A stretch of DNA of 64,000 nucleotides, from NCBI GenBank assembly GCA_963832715.1, contig CAWHVB010000002.1, forward strand, positions 434,001-498,000. The letters are read 5' to 3'. The position numbers were made by a program, and so were the translations under genes. This stretch comes from DATFVA01 sp963832715 (GTDB lineage: Bacteria > Bacteroidota > Ignavibacteria > Ignavibacteriales > Ignavibacteriaceae). Each line of letters starts with the position of its first letter. The stretch's first letter is position 1. Of the stretch, positions 26,617-36,419 are shown one piece after another. The notes under the pieces are model-generated. The model saw only the letters and a list, made by a program, of their open reading frames with translations. It was not told the DNA's origin and searched no databases.

Positions 26617-27090
26617 ATGATACTCGATCGAATAAAAAATATTCATCTCTTTTCGGATATGAACCCGATGATAGTTCAGGCCTTAAGTTTTCTTAAGGAT
26701 ACCGATTTTCAGCAGCTCAAACCGGGCAGGTATGAAATTGCAGGGGACGATCTTTTTTTAATGGTATCAGACTACAAAACAAGGGAAATGGAAGACTGCC
26801 GTCTTGAAGCACACAGGAAGTATATAGATATTCATTTTATAGCAGAAGGATCTGAACTTATTGGTTATTCTTCGTTTAATGATCAGGAGCAGGCAACCGA
26901 ATACGATGCTGAAAATGATTTTATACTTTACTGCGGTGAAAAAAATTATTTAAAACTTGACGCCGGTATGTTTGCAATTTTTTATCCATCCGATCTCCAT
27001 ATGCCGGGCATCATGATTAATAAGCCTGCCGAAGTCAGAAAGGTTGTTGTAAAAGTTAAATTACCGCAGATCGATTATTCACTTGTTTAG
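26617..27090 (+). CDS. YhcH/YjgK/YiaL family protein (DUF386 cupin)
   Basis: A 157-residue cupin-fold protein. Family motifs: LKPGRYEIAGDDLFLMVSDY, CRLEAHRKYIDIHFIAEG with the metal-binding His/Glu set, and FAIFYPSDLHMPGIM. Members are linked to sugar-acid or sialic-acid catabolism and to biofilm formation (TabA). No catabolic genes adjoin it here. Start ATG at 26617 has GGGGGAG just upstream. Confidence 0.9.
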   Translation: MILDRIKNIHLFSDMNPMIVQALSFLKDTDFQQLKPGRYEIAGDDLFLMVSDYKTREMEDCRLEAHRKYIDIHFIAEGSELIGYSSFNDQEQATEYDAENDFILYCGEKNYLKLDAGMFAIFYPSDLHMPGIMINKPAEVRKVVVKVKLPQIDYSLV

Positions 27091-27414
27091 ACTTAATTTC
27101 ATATAGTGTTGAAAAATTCAATACCTCAATATTTGGAATTAACATAAAATAGTTTTAGAGCTTGATTTTTTATCATTTCACACCTAAAATAGTTGCTATC
27201 GTTTACTTTTAAAGCTTAATTACCGATCTTATATACAGCTGATTTAAGCTGTTCTTAAATAAAAAGCGTACTAATTATCAGAGCAATTCTGAGCCGCTGC
27301 TTTTTATTATCGTATTCTTTTCGCAGTGACCCTTTCGCCCTGATGATATAATAATATTAATCGGGATCTAAGCCTGTTCCCATTAGGCTGTATCCAATTA
27401 GCGGGAGAATAAAG
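27091..27414. other. 324-bp intergenic region with a hairpin before the C25 peptidase gene
   Basis: No gene. The plus strand has a small hairpin CAGCT-GATTTA-AGCTG (27237-27252). A longer structure follows: AATAAAAAGC (27258-27267) pairs with GCTTTTTATT (27299-27308), and TCAGA/TCTGA forms an inner stem. This may be a late terminator for the YhcH gene or a leader structure of the peptidase mRNA. The rest is AT-rich. Confidence 0.5.
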
Positions 27415-30400
27415 GTGGAAAAACATCTTACTTTACTTAAAAGTTCATTTTTAAGTCTGCTGCCCCTGTTTATTTTTTTAGTCCTTCCATTTAGGGCAAG
27501 TTCACAGACTATAACCTACACCGACAGCTGGCATGACAATGGCATCAGCCTTGCATCTGCCTCATCAATGGGTGTGGAGATCAATTATTCTACAAAAGAA
27601 TTCCGAATGGATGATATTGATATCAACGGTACAGTGATGAAAAAAATTGTCCTCCAGGGAGTGTTTTTACCAAATAATGAAGGAGCACCGGATCTTCCCG
27701 GACTCAGCAGATACATTGCCGTTCCGCAGGGAGCAAACGTCACATATAATATAACAGCTTCAAGAACAGAGCATTTTTCTAATATTGAAGTCTCTCCTGC
27801 TCCTCACATACCGCTGGATACAGATACGGGTCCTCTGAAATACACAAAAAACAGGACTATCTATTTGCAGGATTCCTTTTATCCTGAAAGTCCTGTTATT
27901 CTTTCTTCACCGATGAAGATCCGCGGTGTCGATGCACGTATCATAGGAATTACACCCTTTAGTTATAACCCGTTAACGAAAGAATTAATTGTCTACAGGG
28001 ATCTGAATGTCATCATATCTTTTTCAGGAGGCAACGGGCAATTTGGTGAAACCCGGCTAAGAAGCCGCTGGTGGGATCCAATAATCAAAAACACTTTCCT
28101 TAACAGTGAGTCGCTGCCTGCAGTTAATTACAAACACGAATCCGACTCAAGGACATCAGATTTTGAATATCTTATAATCACCCCGGATAATCCGGTCTAT
28201 CTTGCATGGGCTGATTCAATTAAAAACTGGAGAACGCTGCAGGGAATCCGGACTGGAATTGTCACACTAACCGAAATCGGCGGCAACAACTCAACATTGA
28301 TTCAGAATTATATTGATAACGCTTACAATACCTGGGATATCCCCCCGGTTGCTGTTCTTTTCCTGGGTGATTACGGAACCGGCGGTGCTACAGGCAACGG
28401 AATAATTACTCCCGTCTGGGATAATTATTGTGTCTCAGATAATATTTATGCCGATGTTGATGAAGATGAACTCCCCGATCTCGCTGTTGCAAGACTCACA
28501 GCTGAGAACGAAACACATCTTGAAATATTAATTCATAAGTTTATGAATTATGAACGTCAGCCCCCGGTAAATCCATCTTATTATCAGAATCCTATTTCTG
28601 CAGGAGGATGGCAGTCAGACAGATGGTTTATTCTCTGCGCAGACGTTGTTTACGGCTTCTGGGAGAATCATATGATGAAAACTCCCAAGCGTGAATTTGC
28701 CGGAACTACAGGTCCGCCATCTTACTGGTCGACTAATCCGAACACGGGGATGGTTGTCGATTATTTCGGTCCGAACGGATTGGGATATATTCCCCAGATC
28801 CCTTCACACTTAACTGACTGGGGCGGAAGCGCGGCCAGAATCAATAATGATGTAAACAGCGGTGCTTCGATAATCGTCCACAGGGATCATGGTGCCGAGA
28901 ACGGATGGTCTTCGCCCTCATATACGATAAGCAACTTATCGGGATTGACCAATGATGATCTTACTTTCTTCTTCTCTGTAAATTGTCTTACTGGAAAATT
29001 CAATTACAGCTCCGACTGTTTCTGCGAAGCATTGACAAGATATCCTCATAGAGCCCTGGCCTCAATCGGAGCAAGCGAAGTGTCGTATTCATTTGTAAAC
29101 GATGCATATGTATGGGGAATGTGGGATTATATGTGGCCGGACTTTGATCCTGGTTATGGTGTCAGCGGTCCGGATCTTATCTATCCTGCTTTCGCTAACG
29201 CTTACGGAAAATATTATCTTGAAGCTTCAAGCTGGCCGTATAATCCAGGGGATAAGAATACAGTTTATTATCTCTTCCATCTCTTCGGAGATGCATTTAC
29301 TACAGTCTATACGGAAATGCCGCAGAACCTTAATGTCGTCCATGATCCTGTCATTGTAACAGGGTTACCGGCTTTTGATGTTTCAGCAGATGCTAATTCT
29401 CTGATAGCTCTAACCATGAATGGTGAGATCGTAGGGGTTGCAGAAGGAACCGGTTCTACGGTTTCGATTCAGATACCTGTTTTAACCCCGGGAAATTATG
29501 TTACACTTACCGTAACCAAACAGAATTATTACAGGTATACAGCCCAAATCCAGGTTGTTCCTGCCGAAGGTCCGTATGTGGTAGTGGACTCGTGTATCGT
29601 CAACGATGCATCCGGAAATAATAACGGCATGCTCGATTATGCTGAATCACCTTTGTTATCACTAAGAGCATGCAACGTTGGTGTTTCCGATGCGAACAAT
29701 GTTTCCATCAATTTACATTCAACAGATCCATTTATTTCTTTTACCGATTCAATTCACTTTTATGGGAATGTTCCGGCAGGAGGAAGTGTGATAATTAACG
29801 ATGGTTATGCCCTTGATGTTAACCCACTTATTCCGGATATGCATAATATTCCGTTCTCTGTTGAAGCCACCGATGGAGCTAATATCTGGACAAGCAGCTT
29901 TTCACTCAGAGCGCACGCGCCGGTCTTCACTCTCGGCAGCTATACTATTTCCGATCCCGGCGGTAATAATAATGGAAAACTCGATCCCGGAGAAACAGTG
30001 GATGTTTCTGTTGAAATAAATAATGAAGGATCTTCAGGTGCAGTTTCCGTCTTCGGAGAACTTACATCCGCAGATCCGAATGTAGTTATAAATTCTTCAA
30101 CTCAGGCTTACGGAAACATTGGTTCGGGAGGTACTGTAATTAAATCTTTCAGTGTTACTGCTGATGAAAATACGCCAGCAGGTCATAACGCTGAATTTAA
30201 TTTGAATATAACCGCTAGTCCCGGTTTGAATACCCAGGGTTCATTCTCAATAGTAATCGGCCAGGTGCCTGTGCTGGTTCTCTGTCTTGATCCAAACCAT
30301 AGTTCAAGTCCGGCAATTACAGCCTGCCTTAACAATAATGCAATAGCCTTTGATTACATGACCTCATTCCCTGCTGACTTAAACATATACAGCTCGATAT

Positions 30401-31434
30401 TCGTCTGTCTTGGTATCTTCAGTTCAAACCATGTGCTTAGCAGTTCCGAAGGTCAGCTTCTTGCAGATTTCTTAAATGCAGGCGGGATGGTTTATATGGA
30501 AGGCGGAGATACATGGTTTTATGACAATGCAACAGCTGTACATCCTATGTTTCATATTACAGGTACCAGTGACGGCAGCGGAGACTTAGGAACCGTGCAG
30601 GGTACAGCGGGTACTTTAACAGAAGGAATGAGCTTCAGCTATACAGGTGAAAACAGCTATATCGATCACCTAACGGGTGTCGCTCCCGCCGCGGTAATAT
30701 TCAATAATGTCAGTCCGGCATACGGATGTGCTGTAGCATACGATGCAGGAACTTACAAGACTATAGGATCCTCATTTGAATTCGGAGGATTGGCAGACGG
30801 GAACTCTCCTTCTACCAAGGATGAGCTTATGGCAGAGATAATAGATTTCTTCGGACTAACCCCTATCCCGGTTGAGTTAGCTTCTTTTAAAGCTGATGTT
30901 GATGAGAACGGTATACAGTTAAAATGGGAAACTGCAACGGAAACCAATAACCTTGGATTTGATGTGGAAAGAAGCTCCAATAATATTAGCTTTGAAAAGA
31001 TAGGGAATGTTAAAGGAAAGGGAACAACCTCCGAAACACATCAATACACATTTAAGGATGCAGGTATCACTACGGGTAAGGGCAAAGTATATTACAGACT
31101 AAAACAAATCGATCTTGACGGTTCCTCAAGTTATACCGATGCGATTGAGGTCGAATACTCAATCATCCCCGTCGAATTTAGTTTGTCTCAGAACTATCCT
31201 AATCCGTTTAACCCGGTTACAACTATTAAATTCGGAATCCCAAAAGAAGTTAAAGTGACTCTGAAAGTATATGATATCCTCGGAAAAGAAGTTGCAACTA
31301 TAGTAAACCAGAAGCTGGAACCAGGTTACTACAAATATGAATGGAACGGCGTGCCGTTTGCCAGCGGTGTTTATTTCTACAGGCTTGATGCGGAGAGCTT
31401 CGTCAAAATAAAGAAGATGGTCCTTATCAAGTAA
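27415..31434 (+). CDS. Gingipain-like C25 cysteine peptidase with type IX secretion sorting domain
   Basis: A secreted 1339-residue endopeptidase. Signal peptide (about 1-30, ending ASSQ), an N-terminal prodomain/propeptide C25-like region to about 230, then the C25 catalytic domain: IIVHRDHGAENGW holds the catalytic His (His492) and FFFSVNCLTGKF the nucleophile Cys524. After it come Ig-like beta domains (two DPGGNNNGKLD-type units) and a Ser-rich region with a glutamine-amidotransferase-like fold (YSSIFVCLGIFSS). Last is a T9SS sorting domain from about 1258 (NYPNPFNPVTTIKFGIP to KMVLIK). The GTG start at 27415 has GGGAG about 8 bases upstream. A terminator follows at 31467. Confidence 0.92.
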   Translation: MEKHLTLLKSSFLSLLPLFIFLVLPFRASSQTITYTDSWHDNGISLASASSMGVEINYSTKEFRMDDIDINGTVMKKIVLQGVFLPNNEGAPDLPGLSRYIAVPQGANVTYNITASRTEHFSNIEVSPAPHIPLDTDTGPLKYTKNRTIYLQDSFYPESPVILSSPMKIRGVDARIIGITPFSYNPLTKELIVYRDLNVIISFSGGNGQFGETRLRSRWWDPIIKNTFLNSESLPAVNYKHESDSRTSDFEYLIITPDNPVYLAWADSIKNWRTLQGIRTGIVTLTEIGGNNSTLIQNYIDNAYNTWDIPPVAVLFLGDYGTGGATGNGIITPVWDNYCVSDNIYADVDEDELPDLAVARLTAENETHLEILIHKFMNYERQPPVNPSYYQNPISAGGWQSDRWFILCADVVYGFWENHMMKTPKREFAGTTGPPSYWSTNPNTGMVVDYFGPNGLGYIPQIPSHLTDWGGSAARINNDVNSGASIIVHRDHGAENGWSSPSYTISNLSGLTNDDLTFFFSVNCLTGKFNYSSDCFCEALTRYPHRALASIGASEVSYSFVNDAYVWGMWDYMWPDFDPGYGVSGPDLIYPAFANAYGKYYLEASSWPYNPGDKNTVYYLFHLFGDAFTTVYTEMPQNLNVVHDPVIVTGLPAFDVSADANSLIALTMNGEIVGVAEGTGSTVSIQIPVLTPGNYVTLTVTKQNYYRYTAQIQVVPAEGPYVVVDSCIVNDASGNNNGMLDYAESPLLSLRACNVGVSDANNVSINLHSTDPFISFTDSIHFYGNVPAGGSVIINDGYALDVNPLIPDMHNIPFSVEATDGANIWTSSFSLRAHAPVFTLGSYTISDPGGNNNGKLDPGETVDVSVEINNEGSSGAVSVFGELTSADPNVVINSSTQAYGNIGSGGTVIKSFSVTADENTPAGHNAEFNLNITASPGLNTQGSFSIVIGQVPVLVLCLDPNHSSSPAITACLNNNAIAFDYMTSFPADLNIYSSIFVCLGIFSSNHVLSSSEGQLLADFLNAGGMVYMEGGDTWFYDNATAVHPMFHITGTSDGSGDLGTVQGTAGTLTEGMSFSYTGENSYIDHLTGVAPAAVIFNNVSPAYGCAVAYDAGTYKTIGSSFEFGGLADGNSPSTKDELMAEIIDFFGLTPIPVELASFKADVDENGIQLKWETATETNNLGFDVERSSNNISFEKIGNVKGKGTTSETHQYTFKDAGITTGKGKVYYRLKQIDLDGSSSYTDAIEVEYSIIPVEFSLSQNYPNPFNPVTTIKFGIPKEVKVTLKVYDILGKEVATIVNQKLEPGYYKYEWNGVPFASGVYFYRLDAESFVKIKKMVLIK

Positions 31435-31466
31435 TCTTGAAACATTTACCGGTTTGAAACATTATG

Positions 31467-31497
31467 AAGCAGTCTTCCTTCGAAGACTGCTTTTTTT
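31467..31497 (+). terminator. Rho-independent terminator of the C25 peptidase gene
   Basis: A perfect 11-bp stem, AAGCAGTCTTC (31467-31477) with GAAGACTGCTT (31482-31492), loop CTTC, followed by seven T on the plus strand. It lies 33 bases after the peptidase stop. Confidence 0.9.
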
Positions 31498-31693
31498 ATA
31501 AATTTATGACAAAAGCCTTTATATTTCAGATTTTAAGCATTATTGAGGATAGATGATTCGGGGTAAAATTTATTTACCCACCTTATTTTTCGCAATTTAA
31601 CGCCTGGAATCGTGAAAGAGGGGATTCGTGATTAATATCAGATACAATCACCCTTAATTACCCTATGTTCGTCTCAAGCACAACACTCCAAGT

Positions 31694-31731
31694 GGAATGA
31701 TAATTCAAGATTTTCATTCCACTTTTTTCCT
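31694..31731 (+). terminator. Second plus-strand terminator between convergent genes
   Basis: AAGTGGAATGA pairs with TCATTCCACTT (11 bp) around a 13-base loop, followed by TTTTTTCC on the plus strand. On the minus strand no T tract follows, so it does not look like the terminator of the hybrid kinase gene. It may be a back-up for the peptidase mRNA or end a short unannotated plus-strand transcript. Confidence 0.65.
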
Positions 31732-31739
31732 TTTAAAGC

Positions 31740-34700
31740 CTATAATGAGAATTTAACAGCTATATTTCCTACAGTTTCGAGCGTTTTAATTAATTCAGCG
31801 ATCTTAAAGGGCTTACTAATATAATAATCCATACCGGCATCAAAACATTTTTCTTTCCCCTCTGCGGTAACATCTGCGGTTAAGGCTGCGATCAATGGCC
31901 GTTTGCTTCCATATAGCTGAATTATCTTCTTTGTGGTTTCAAGACCATCAAGTTCGGGCATTTGAATATCCATAAAGATTAGATCATAGGTTTTCTGCTC
32001 AAGCAAATCCAGAACCATTCTGCCGTTCGAGACCGCATCTGCATCATAACCCAATTTATTCAGAATATGGAGAGCAACTTTCTGATTGACCTGGTTATCC
32101 TCTGCAACCAGGATCCGTAAAGGAATTTCATCAGACATTTTTTTCAGCTTACTGGATACAAAATTTTCGCCAGGTGAATGAGGTTCCTCCCCCGATTTAT
32201 GTAATTTGATATAAAATTTAAATTCCGAACCTTCATTCAATTTACTGGAAACCGATATTTCGCCGCCCATAAGACCGACGAGTTTTTTAGATATTGCCAG
32301 GCCAAGCCCGGACCCTCCATAATTTCTCGTTGTGGAAGAATCTGCCTGGCTGAATGAATGGAAGAGCTTATCCATAAAGTTTTCAGAAATTCCGATTCCC
32401 GTGTCCTTTATAGTGAAATTAATATTACAGAGGTCTCCTTCATCCTGAAGACGTGAAACCCTGACACTTACTCCCCCTTCGCGGGTGAACTTAATTCCAT
32501 TGCTGATAAGGTTAATCAATACCTGACTAAGCCTGGTAGCATCACCCTTGACCATCTCGGGTACATCATTATCAATAGTGCATTTTAGTACGATACCTTT
32601 CCGGAATGCTCTTTCCACATTAAGGTCTATTGTTTCTTTAATACACTGATGAAGATTAAAAAGTATATTCTCTATTTCTACTTTTCCTGCTTCAATTTTA
32701 GAAAAATCGAGGATATCATTTATTAGCCTTAGTAACGAATCCCCGCTCATTTTTATAGTCTCAACAAATTCCTGCTGTTCGTCATCCAGATTTGTATCGA
32801 GCAGAAGTTCGGACATTCCTATAACACCATTCATTGGAGTGCGGATTTCATGACTCATATTAGCAAGAAATTCACTTTTAGCTTTATTTGCTTTTTCTGC
32901 AGTTTCCTTGGCGGTAATTAATTCTGTTTCAATTTTCTTCCTGCTGTTTATTTCATCAATCAACTCCCTGCTTCTTGCGTCAACTTTCTGCTCAAGCAGG
33001 ATTTCATGCCTTTTAATCTGCATTATTCTGAGTTTATAGATCGAATAGATGATTAATATCAGCAGTATTAAAATCAGGAAATCAAACCATGCCGTCTGAT
33101 AAAAATGGGGCTTCAGGTCGAAACTCACGGAGACTTCTTTATAATTACCATCATTATCCGCGGCTTTGACCTTGAAGGTATACCTGCCGGGGGGAATATT
33201 AGTATAGAAAGCTTCCCTTCTTTTTCCTCCTTCAATCCATTTTTTATCGAATCCCTGCAGCATATAACTATAATTTATCTTATCAGGCGCTCTAAAGCTA
33301 AGAGCAGCAAAATAGATCTCCAGGTCCCCTTTGCCGGGCGAGACTGTTATAACTGAATCCGGGTTAAAATATTCCCCGTTGATTCTGACTTTTTCAATTA
33401 CTAAAGGAATTTTCTTTATTTTGGAGACCATCGAGAGAGGATCAATTGTTACAATACCTTTGATGGTAGGAAACCAGAGTTTTCCATCTTTTGTGCGGGT
33501 ACAGGATGGAAAACCATTATTACATTCAGTGGTCATCATACCTTCGGCAGTTCCAAAAACAGAAGGATATAGCATTTGTTTTTTACCCGCATCAACCGCA
33601 TTTAAATCCCTTTTACTGATCCTGATCAGACCTATATTCGAGCTGAGCCACATATTGCCGTATTTATCATCGATAACAGCATAAATCAGCATTGTCGGAA
33701 GTCCGTTTTTCTCTGTATACGAGTAAACGCTATCACCAGCGATTTTAAACAGACCCTTTTCAGTTCCAACCCATAAATTATTTGCATCATCGTTATAGAA
33801 TGACCAGATATCATCCGCCTGAACTCTTGACTTGAAAACCGAAGTAACGTGATCATCTTTAATTTTAAATATTCCGGAACCATCCCTCGTCCCAATCCAT
33901 AAAGCACCTTGCTTATCTTCAGTAATAGCAGAAATAAATTCCCCGGTCATCAAACTGTCATCAAACCTTTTAAAGTTTTCATCCTGATACCTGATAAGCC
34001 CGCCGCCGTCAGCACCAATCCAAACCGTGCCCTCAGAATCTTCATAGATAGCCCAGATTGTATTACTGACCAGACCATTTTCAGTGGTATAGTTTATAAA
34101 CTTGCCGTTAGCAAGTCTGAATATTCCCGCACCATCCGTGCCTGTCCAGATTTCACCATTCTTTCTTTGGTTGACCGAGAGAATTAAATTATAATTAAGT
34201 CCGATGCCCCTGTATGAAGAATTGAATCGTCCATCCTTAAAAAGATTAAGACCCTGACTTGTAGAAATCCATATGCCGTCTTTTGAGTCCGCACATACAG
34301 AATAAACATTGTTATGAGATAAACCTTCGTTAGTTGTATATGTAGTGATTTCACCATTTGTGAACTTTATGATTCCTCCCCCTTTTGTTCCAGCCCATAT
34401 ATTCCCTTCATAATCTTCATACAGGGATGAAACTGTATTGCAGGATAGTCCGTCATGTTCGGTATAGGTATTAAAAATACCATCGCTATATTTTGTGAGA
34501 CCGTTGTCAGTACCTATCCATAGATTATTCTCACTGTCCTGAATAATACTCCAGATTATATTATTAGACAGTCCATCTTTTTCTGAATAAGTTTTAAAAG
34601 TATCTCCATCATACCTGATTAAACCCGAACCCGCCGCACCAAACCAAAGGTTTCCTTTTCGATCGGTTATTCCAGCCATGGTATAATTTCCCGGATAGCC

Positions 34701-35330
34701 GTCATTATCTGTAAAAATTTTTATTTGATCATTTTTTATCCTGGATATATAGTTTCCATCCGTTCCTGCCCATATCCCCCCCTCATTATCCTCGGTAATC
34801 GTCCAGATATAATTTCCTGATAGTCCATTATCTGTATTTATTGTCCTGAATCTGCCATCTGAGAAAATCGAGATACCTCCCCCGGCAGTTCCTATCCAAA
34901 GTTTACCTTCTTTATCTTCAAATACAGACCAGATCGCATCGTCAGCCAGACCATCCTTCAATGTGTAGGTTATAAACTTACCTTTAAAATAGCTGGTCAG
35001 CCCGCCTCCGTTCGTCCCGATCCACATAACCCCTTTTGAGTCAGTTTTTAGAGTCCATATATCATTATTTTTAAGCCCGGGTGTATTCTTAATATTATAT
35101 TCGACAAAATCTTTTCCGTCAAAGCGGATCAAACCTTCTTTGCTTCCCAGCCAGATAAATCCATCAGGTGTCTGCGTAATAGCTGTAATAGTATTTTGAG
35201 GCAGCCCGTTTTCGGTTTTCCAGGTTTGTTTTACATACTGATCAATGTTTTTTGAGGAATAAGTTTGGGCTGAAAATTCAGGGGAGATAAAAGCCATCAA
35301 TAACAGGATAAGAAGATATTTGACAGCCAT
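31740..35330 (-). CDS. Hybrid two-component sensor kinase with ligand-binding propellers (HTCS-like, no DNA-binding domain)
   Basis: A 1196-residue membrane sensor. Signal peptide (about 1-22, MAVKYLLILLLMAFISPEFSAQ) and then two seven-bladed propeller repeats with the recurring IGTxGGG-type and KDGLxxNxIW motifs to about 640. A Y_Y_Y immunoglobulin-like domain to about 750 and one transmembrane helix at about 757-775 follow. Next are HisKA with NMSHEIRTPMNG (His827 phosphorylated), HATPase_c with NDILDFSKIEAG, ISNGIKFT and GSGLGLAISKKL, and a receiver domain at about 1070-1190 with LIFMDIQMPELDG (Asp1121). Unlike the PUL-type hybrid regulators it lacks the C-terminal AraC DNA-binding domain, so it needs a separate partner, not visible here. 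Confidence 0.93.
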   Translation of the reverse strand: MAVKYLLILLLMAFISPEFSAQTYSSKNIDQYVKQTWKTENGLPQNTITAITQTPDGFIWLGSKEGLIRFDGKDFVEYNIKNTPGLKNNDIWTLKTDSKGVMWIGTNGGGLTSYFKGKFITYTLKDGLADDAIWSVFEDKEGKLWIGTAGGGISIFSDGRFRTINTDNGLSGNYIWTITEDNEGGIWAGTDGNYISRIKNDQIKIFTDNDGYPGNYTMAGITDRKGNLWFGAAGSGLIRYDGDTFKTYSEKDGLSNNIIWSIIQDSENNLWIGTDNGLTKYSDGIFNTYTEHDGLSCNTVSSLYEDYEGNIWAGTKGGGIIKFTNGEITTYTTNEGLSHNNVYSVCADSKDGIWISTSQGLNLFKDGRFNSSYRGIGLNYNLILSVNQRKNGEIWTGTDGAGIFRLANGKFINYTTENGLVSNTIWAIYEDSEGTVWIGADGGGLIRYQDENFKRFDDSLMTGEFISAITEDKQGALWIGTRDGSGIFKIKDDHVTSVFKSRVQADDIWSFYNDDANNLWVGTEKGLFKIAGDSVYSYTEKNGLPTMLIYAVIDDKYGNMWLSSNIGLIRISKRDLNAVDAGKKQMLYPSVFGTAEGMMTTECNNGFPSCTRTKDGKLWFPTIKGIVTIDPLSMVSKIKKIPLVIEKVRINGEYFNPDSVITVSPGKGDLEIYFAALSFRAPDKINYSYMLQGFDKKWIEGGKRREAFYTNIPPGRYTFKVKAADNDGNYKEVSVSFDLKPHFYQTAWFDFLILILLILIIYSIYKLRIMQIKRHEILLEQKVDARSRELIDEINSRKKIETELITAKETAEKANKAKSEFLANMSHEIRTPMNGVIGMSELLLDTNLDDEQQEFVETIKMSGDSLLRLINDILDFSKIEAGKVEIENILFNLHQCIKETIDLNVERAFRKGIVLKCTIDNDVPEMVKGDATRLSQVLINLISNGIKFTREGGVSVRVSRLQDEGDLCNINFTIKDTGIGISENFMDKLFHSFSQADSSTTRNYGGSGLGLAISKKLVGLMGGEISVSSKLNEGSEFKFYIKLHKSGEEPHSPGENFVSSKLKKMSDEIPLRILVAEDNQVNQKVALHILNKLGYDADAVSNGRMVLDLLEQKTYDLIFMDIQMPELDGLETTKKIIQLYGSKRPLIAALTADVTAEGKEKCFDAGMDYYISKPFKIAELIKTLETVGNIAVKFSL

Positions 35331-35670
35331 TAGTAATTAATTGACAATAATTGTGTGATTCTTTGCGTTTTTTTTGGAGATAGCATTTACAGCTAACTCA
35401 AAATTTAATTTTTTATTACACAGAGTAATCCAACGATAACTCCGTTACCAAAACGAAACAATTTTTATTCCATTAAAAAACACTCATTTTTTGTATTTTT
35501 TTGAAGGAAAGAATATAATTCAAATCTTTATTTTTGTGCAGTTGGGTAAAATTTTCCGGGCTGATACGGTGCAGAAGAGCGTTCTTTTCTCAAAAATGAA
35601 AAAGGACTAACCCTCAGTAGTCCTTTTTTTAATTTACCTGCTATTACTTGCAGGCAGGAATATTTAACTT
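35331..35670. other. 340-bp AT-rich intergenic region
   Basis: Upstream of the hybrid kinase gene and downstream of the small gene at 35671. It holds only the hairpin at 35601-35630 and AT-rich DNA with many T runs that may include the kinase promoter; no clear boxes. Confidence 0.5.
35601..35630. terminator. Bidirectional terminator hairpin
   Basis: AAAGGACTA (35601-35609) pairs with TAGTCCTTT (35618-35626), loop ACCCTCAG. A T7 tail lies on the plus strand, and a T-rich stretch (TTTTTCATTTTT) on the minus strand. It ends the minus-strand gene at 35671 and would also stop plus-strand read-through. Confidence 0.8.
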
Positions 35671-36048
35671 CTAGAAAACAGGAACTATCTTATTCAACAG
35701 GCCCGTAATGGATCTTGATTCTGAGGGTTTGAGGTGACCGTTTGCTATTTTTTCCAGTTCCATTCCGTTACCTACCTGCTTGATTGGTCTGGCAGCATAA
35801 ATATTTTTAACAAAATTTATTTTATCCTTGAGAGTACTGAAAGACAGAGAAATAGTATCACCGCTTGTTCTGTGAATAATCTTAATGGTGTAGTCTTCCC
35901 TCACATCCTCAATATCCCACTCACTAGAAAACACCGCATAGTTTACGGAAGAGGAATGATGATCCAGTCCATATTGCGGATCAATATAAAGTTTGTTTTT
36001 ATAAGTACTCAGACTAAGGTTGCTTTTATACATTTCTTCACTTTTCAT
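35671..36048 (-). CDS. Small protein of unknown function
   Basis: About 125 residues, no signal peptide and no recognised family. It has a beta-rich middle (YTIKIIHRTSGDTISLSF, ending in LKDKINFVKNIYAARP) of a kind seen in small cytosolic beta-barrel proteins. The ATG at 36048 is chosen because GGAGG lies five bases upstream; the frame extends by four codons to 36060. A terminator follows at 35601-35630. Confidence 0.7.
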   Translation of the reverse strand: MKSEEMYKSNLSLSTYKNKLYIDPQYGLDHHSSSVNYAVFSSEWDIEDVREDYTIKIIHRTSGDTISLSFSTLKDKINFVKNIYAARPIKQVGNGMELEKIANGHLKPSESRSITGLLNKIVPVF

Positions 36049-36060
36049 TTTATCCTCCAT

Positions 36061-36419
36061 GAATGCCGATATTGTTTCAACCTATATGCCAAACACTTAA
36101 TTTATTGCATTACAATATCTTAGATTTAAGACAGAAATGACACCATGAAAATAAATTGAGATGGTTTTCTCAAATTGTGAATTTTGAATTTTGGGTGTGA
36201 TAATTTATCACGTTTGAAGCACTTGAAGATGGTATGGAAAACAGCTTAACAAAATTTTCAGGGGCTGATAAATCCAGGGCTAAAACCCCGGGTTAACTCA
36301 TTTATGTAATGTAACTTTTCCTTAACCATCCCGCAATTTGTATTGAATTCTAATATTATATTTGGAGACTTGTTTTTAATAATTTTTAAATTGGATATAA
36401 TACATTTATAAAATAACCT
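36061..36419. other. 359-bp divergent intergenic region
   Basis: AT-rich DNA between the divergent small gene and methyltransferase gene. I see no open frame, no repeat worth naming and no clear promoter boxes. It probably holds both promoters. Confidence 0.45.

Larger units (their letters stand above)
31435..31739. other. 305-bp convergent intergenic region holding two plus-strand terminators
   Basis: Between the peptidase and hybrid-kinase gene ends. It holds the terminators at 31467-31497 and 31694-31731, both with T tails on the plus strand only. The stretch between them (about 31500-31690) has no open frame of note. Confidence 0.55.

Noticed and set aside
27415..31434. Frames at 29102-29359 and 29801-30019 as nested genes
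   Set aside because: They are off-frame pieces within a well-supported 1339-codon gene.
36240..36300. GC-rich CCCCGGG stretch as terminator or operator
   Set aside because: The stem is only five base pairs with no T tail and no repeat elsewhere in the window.
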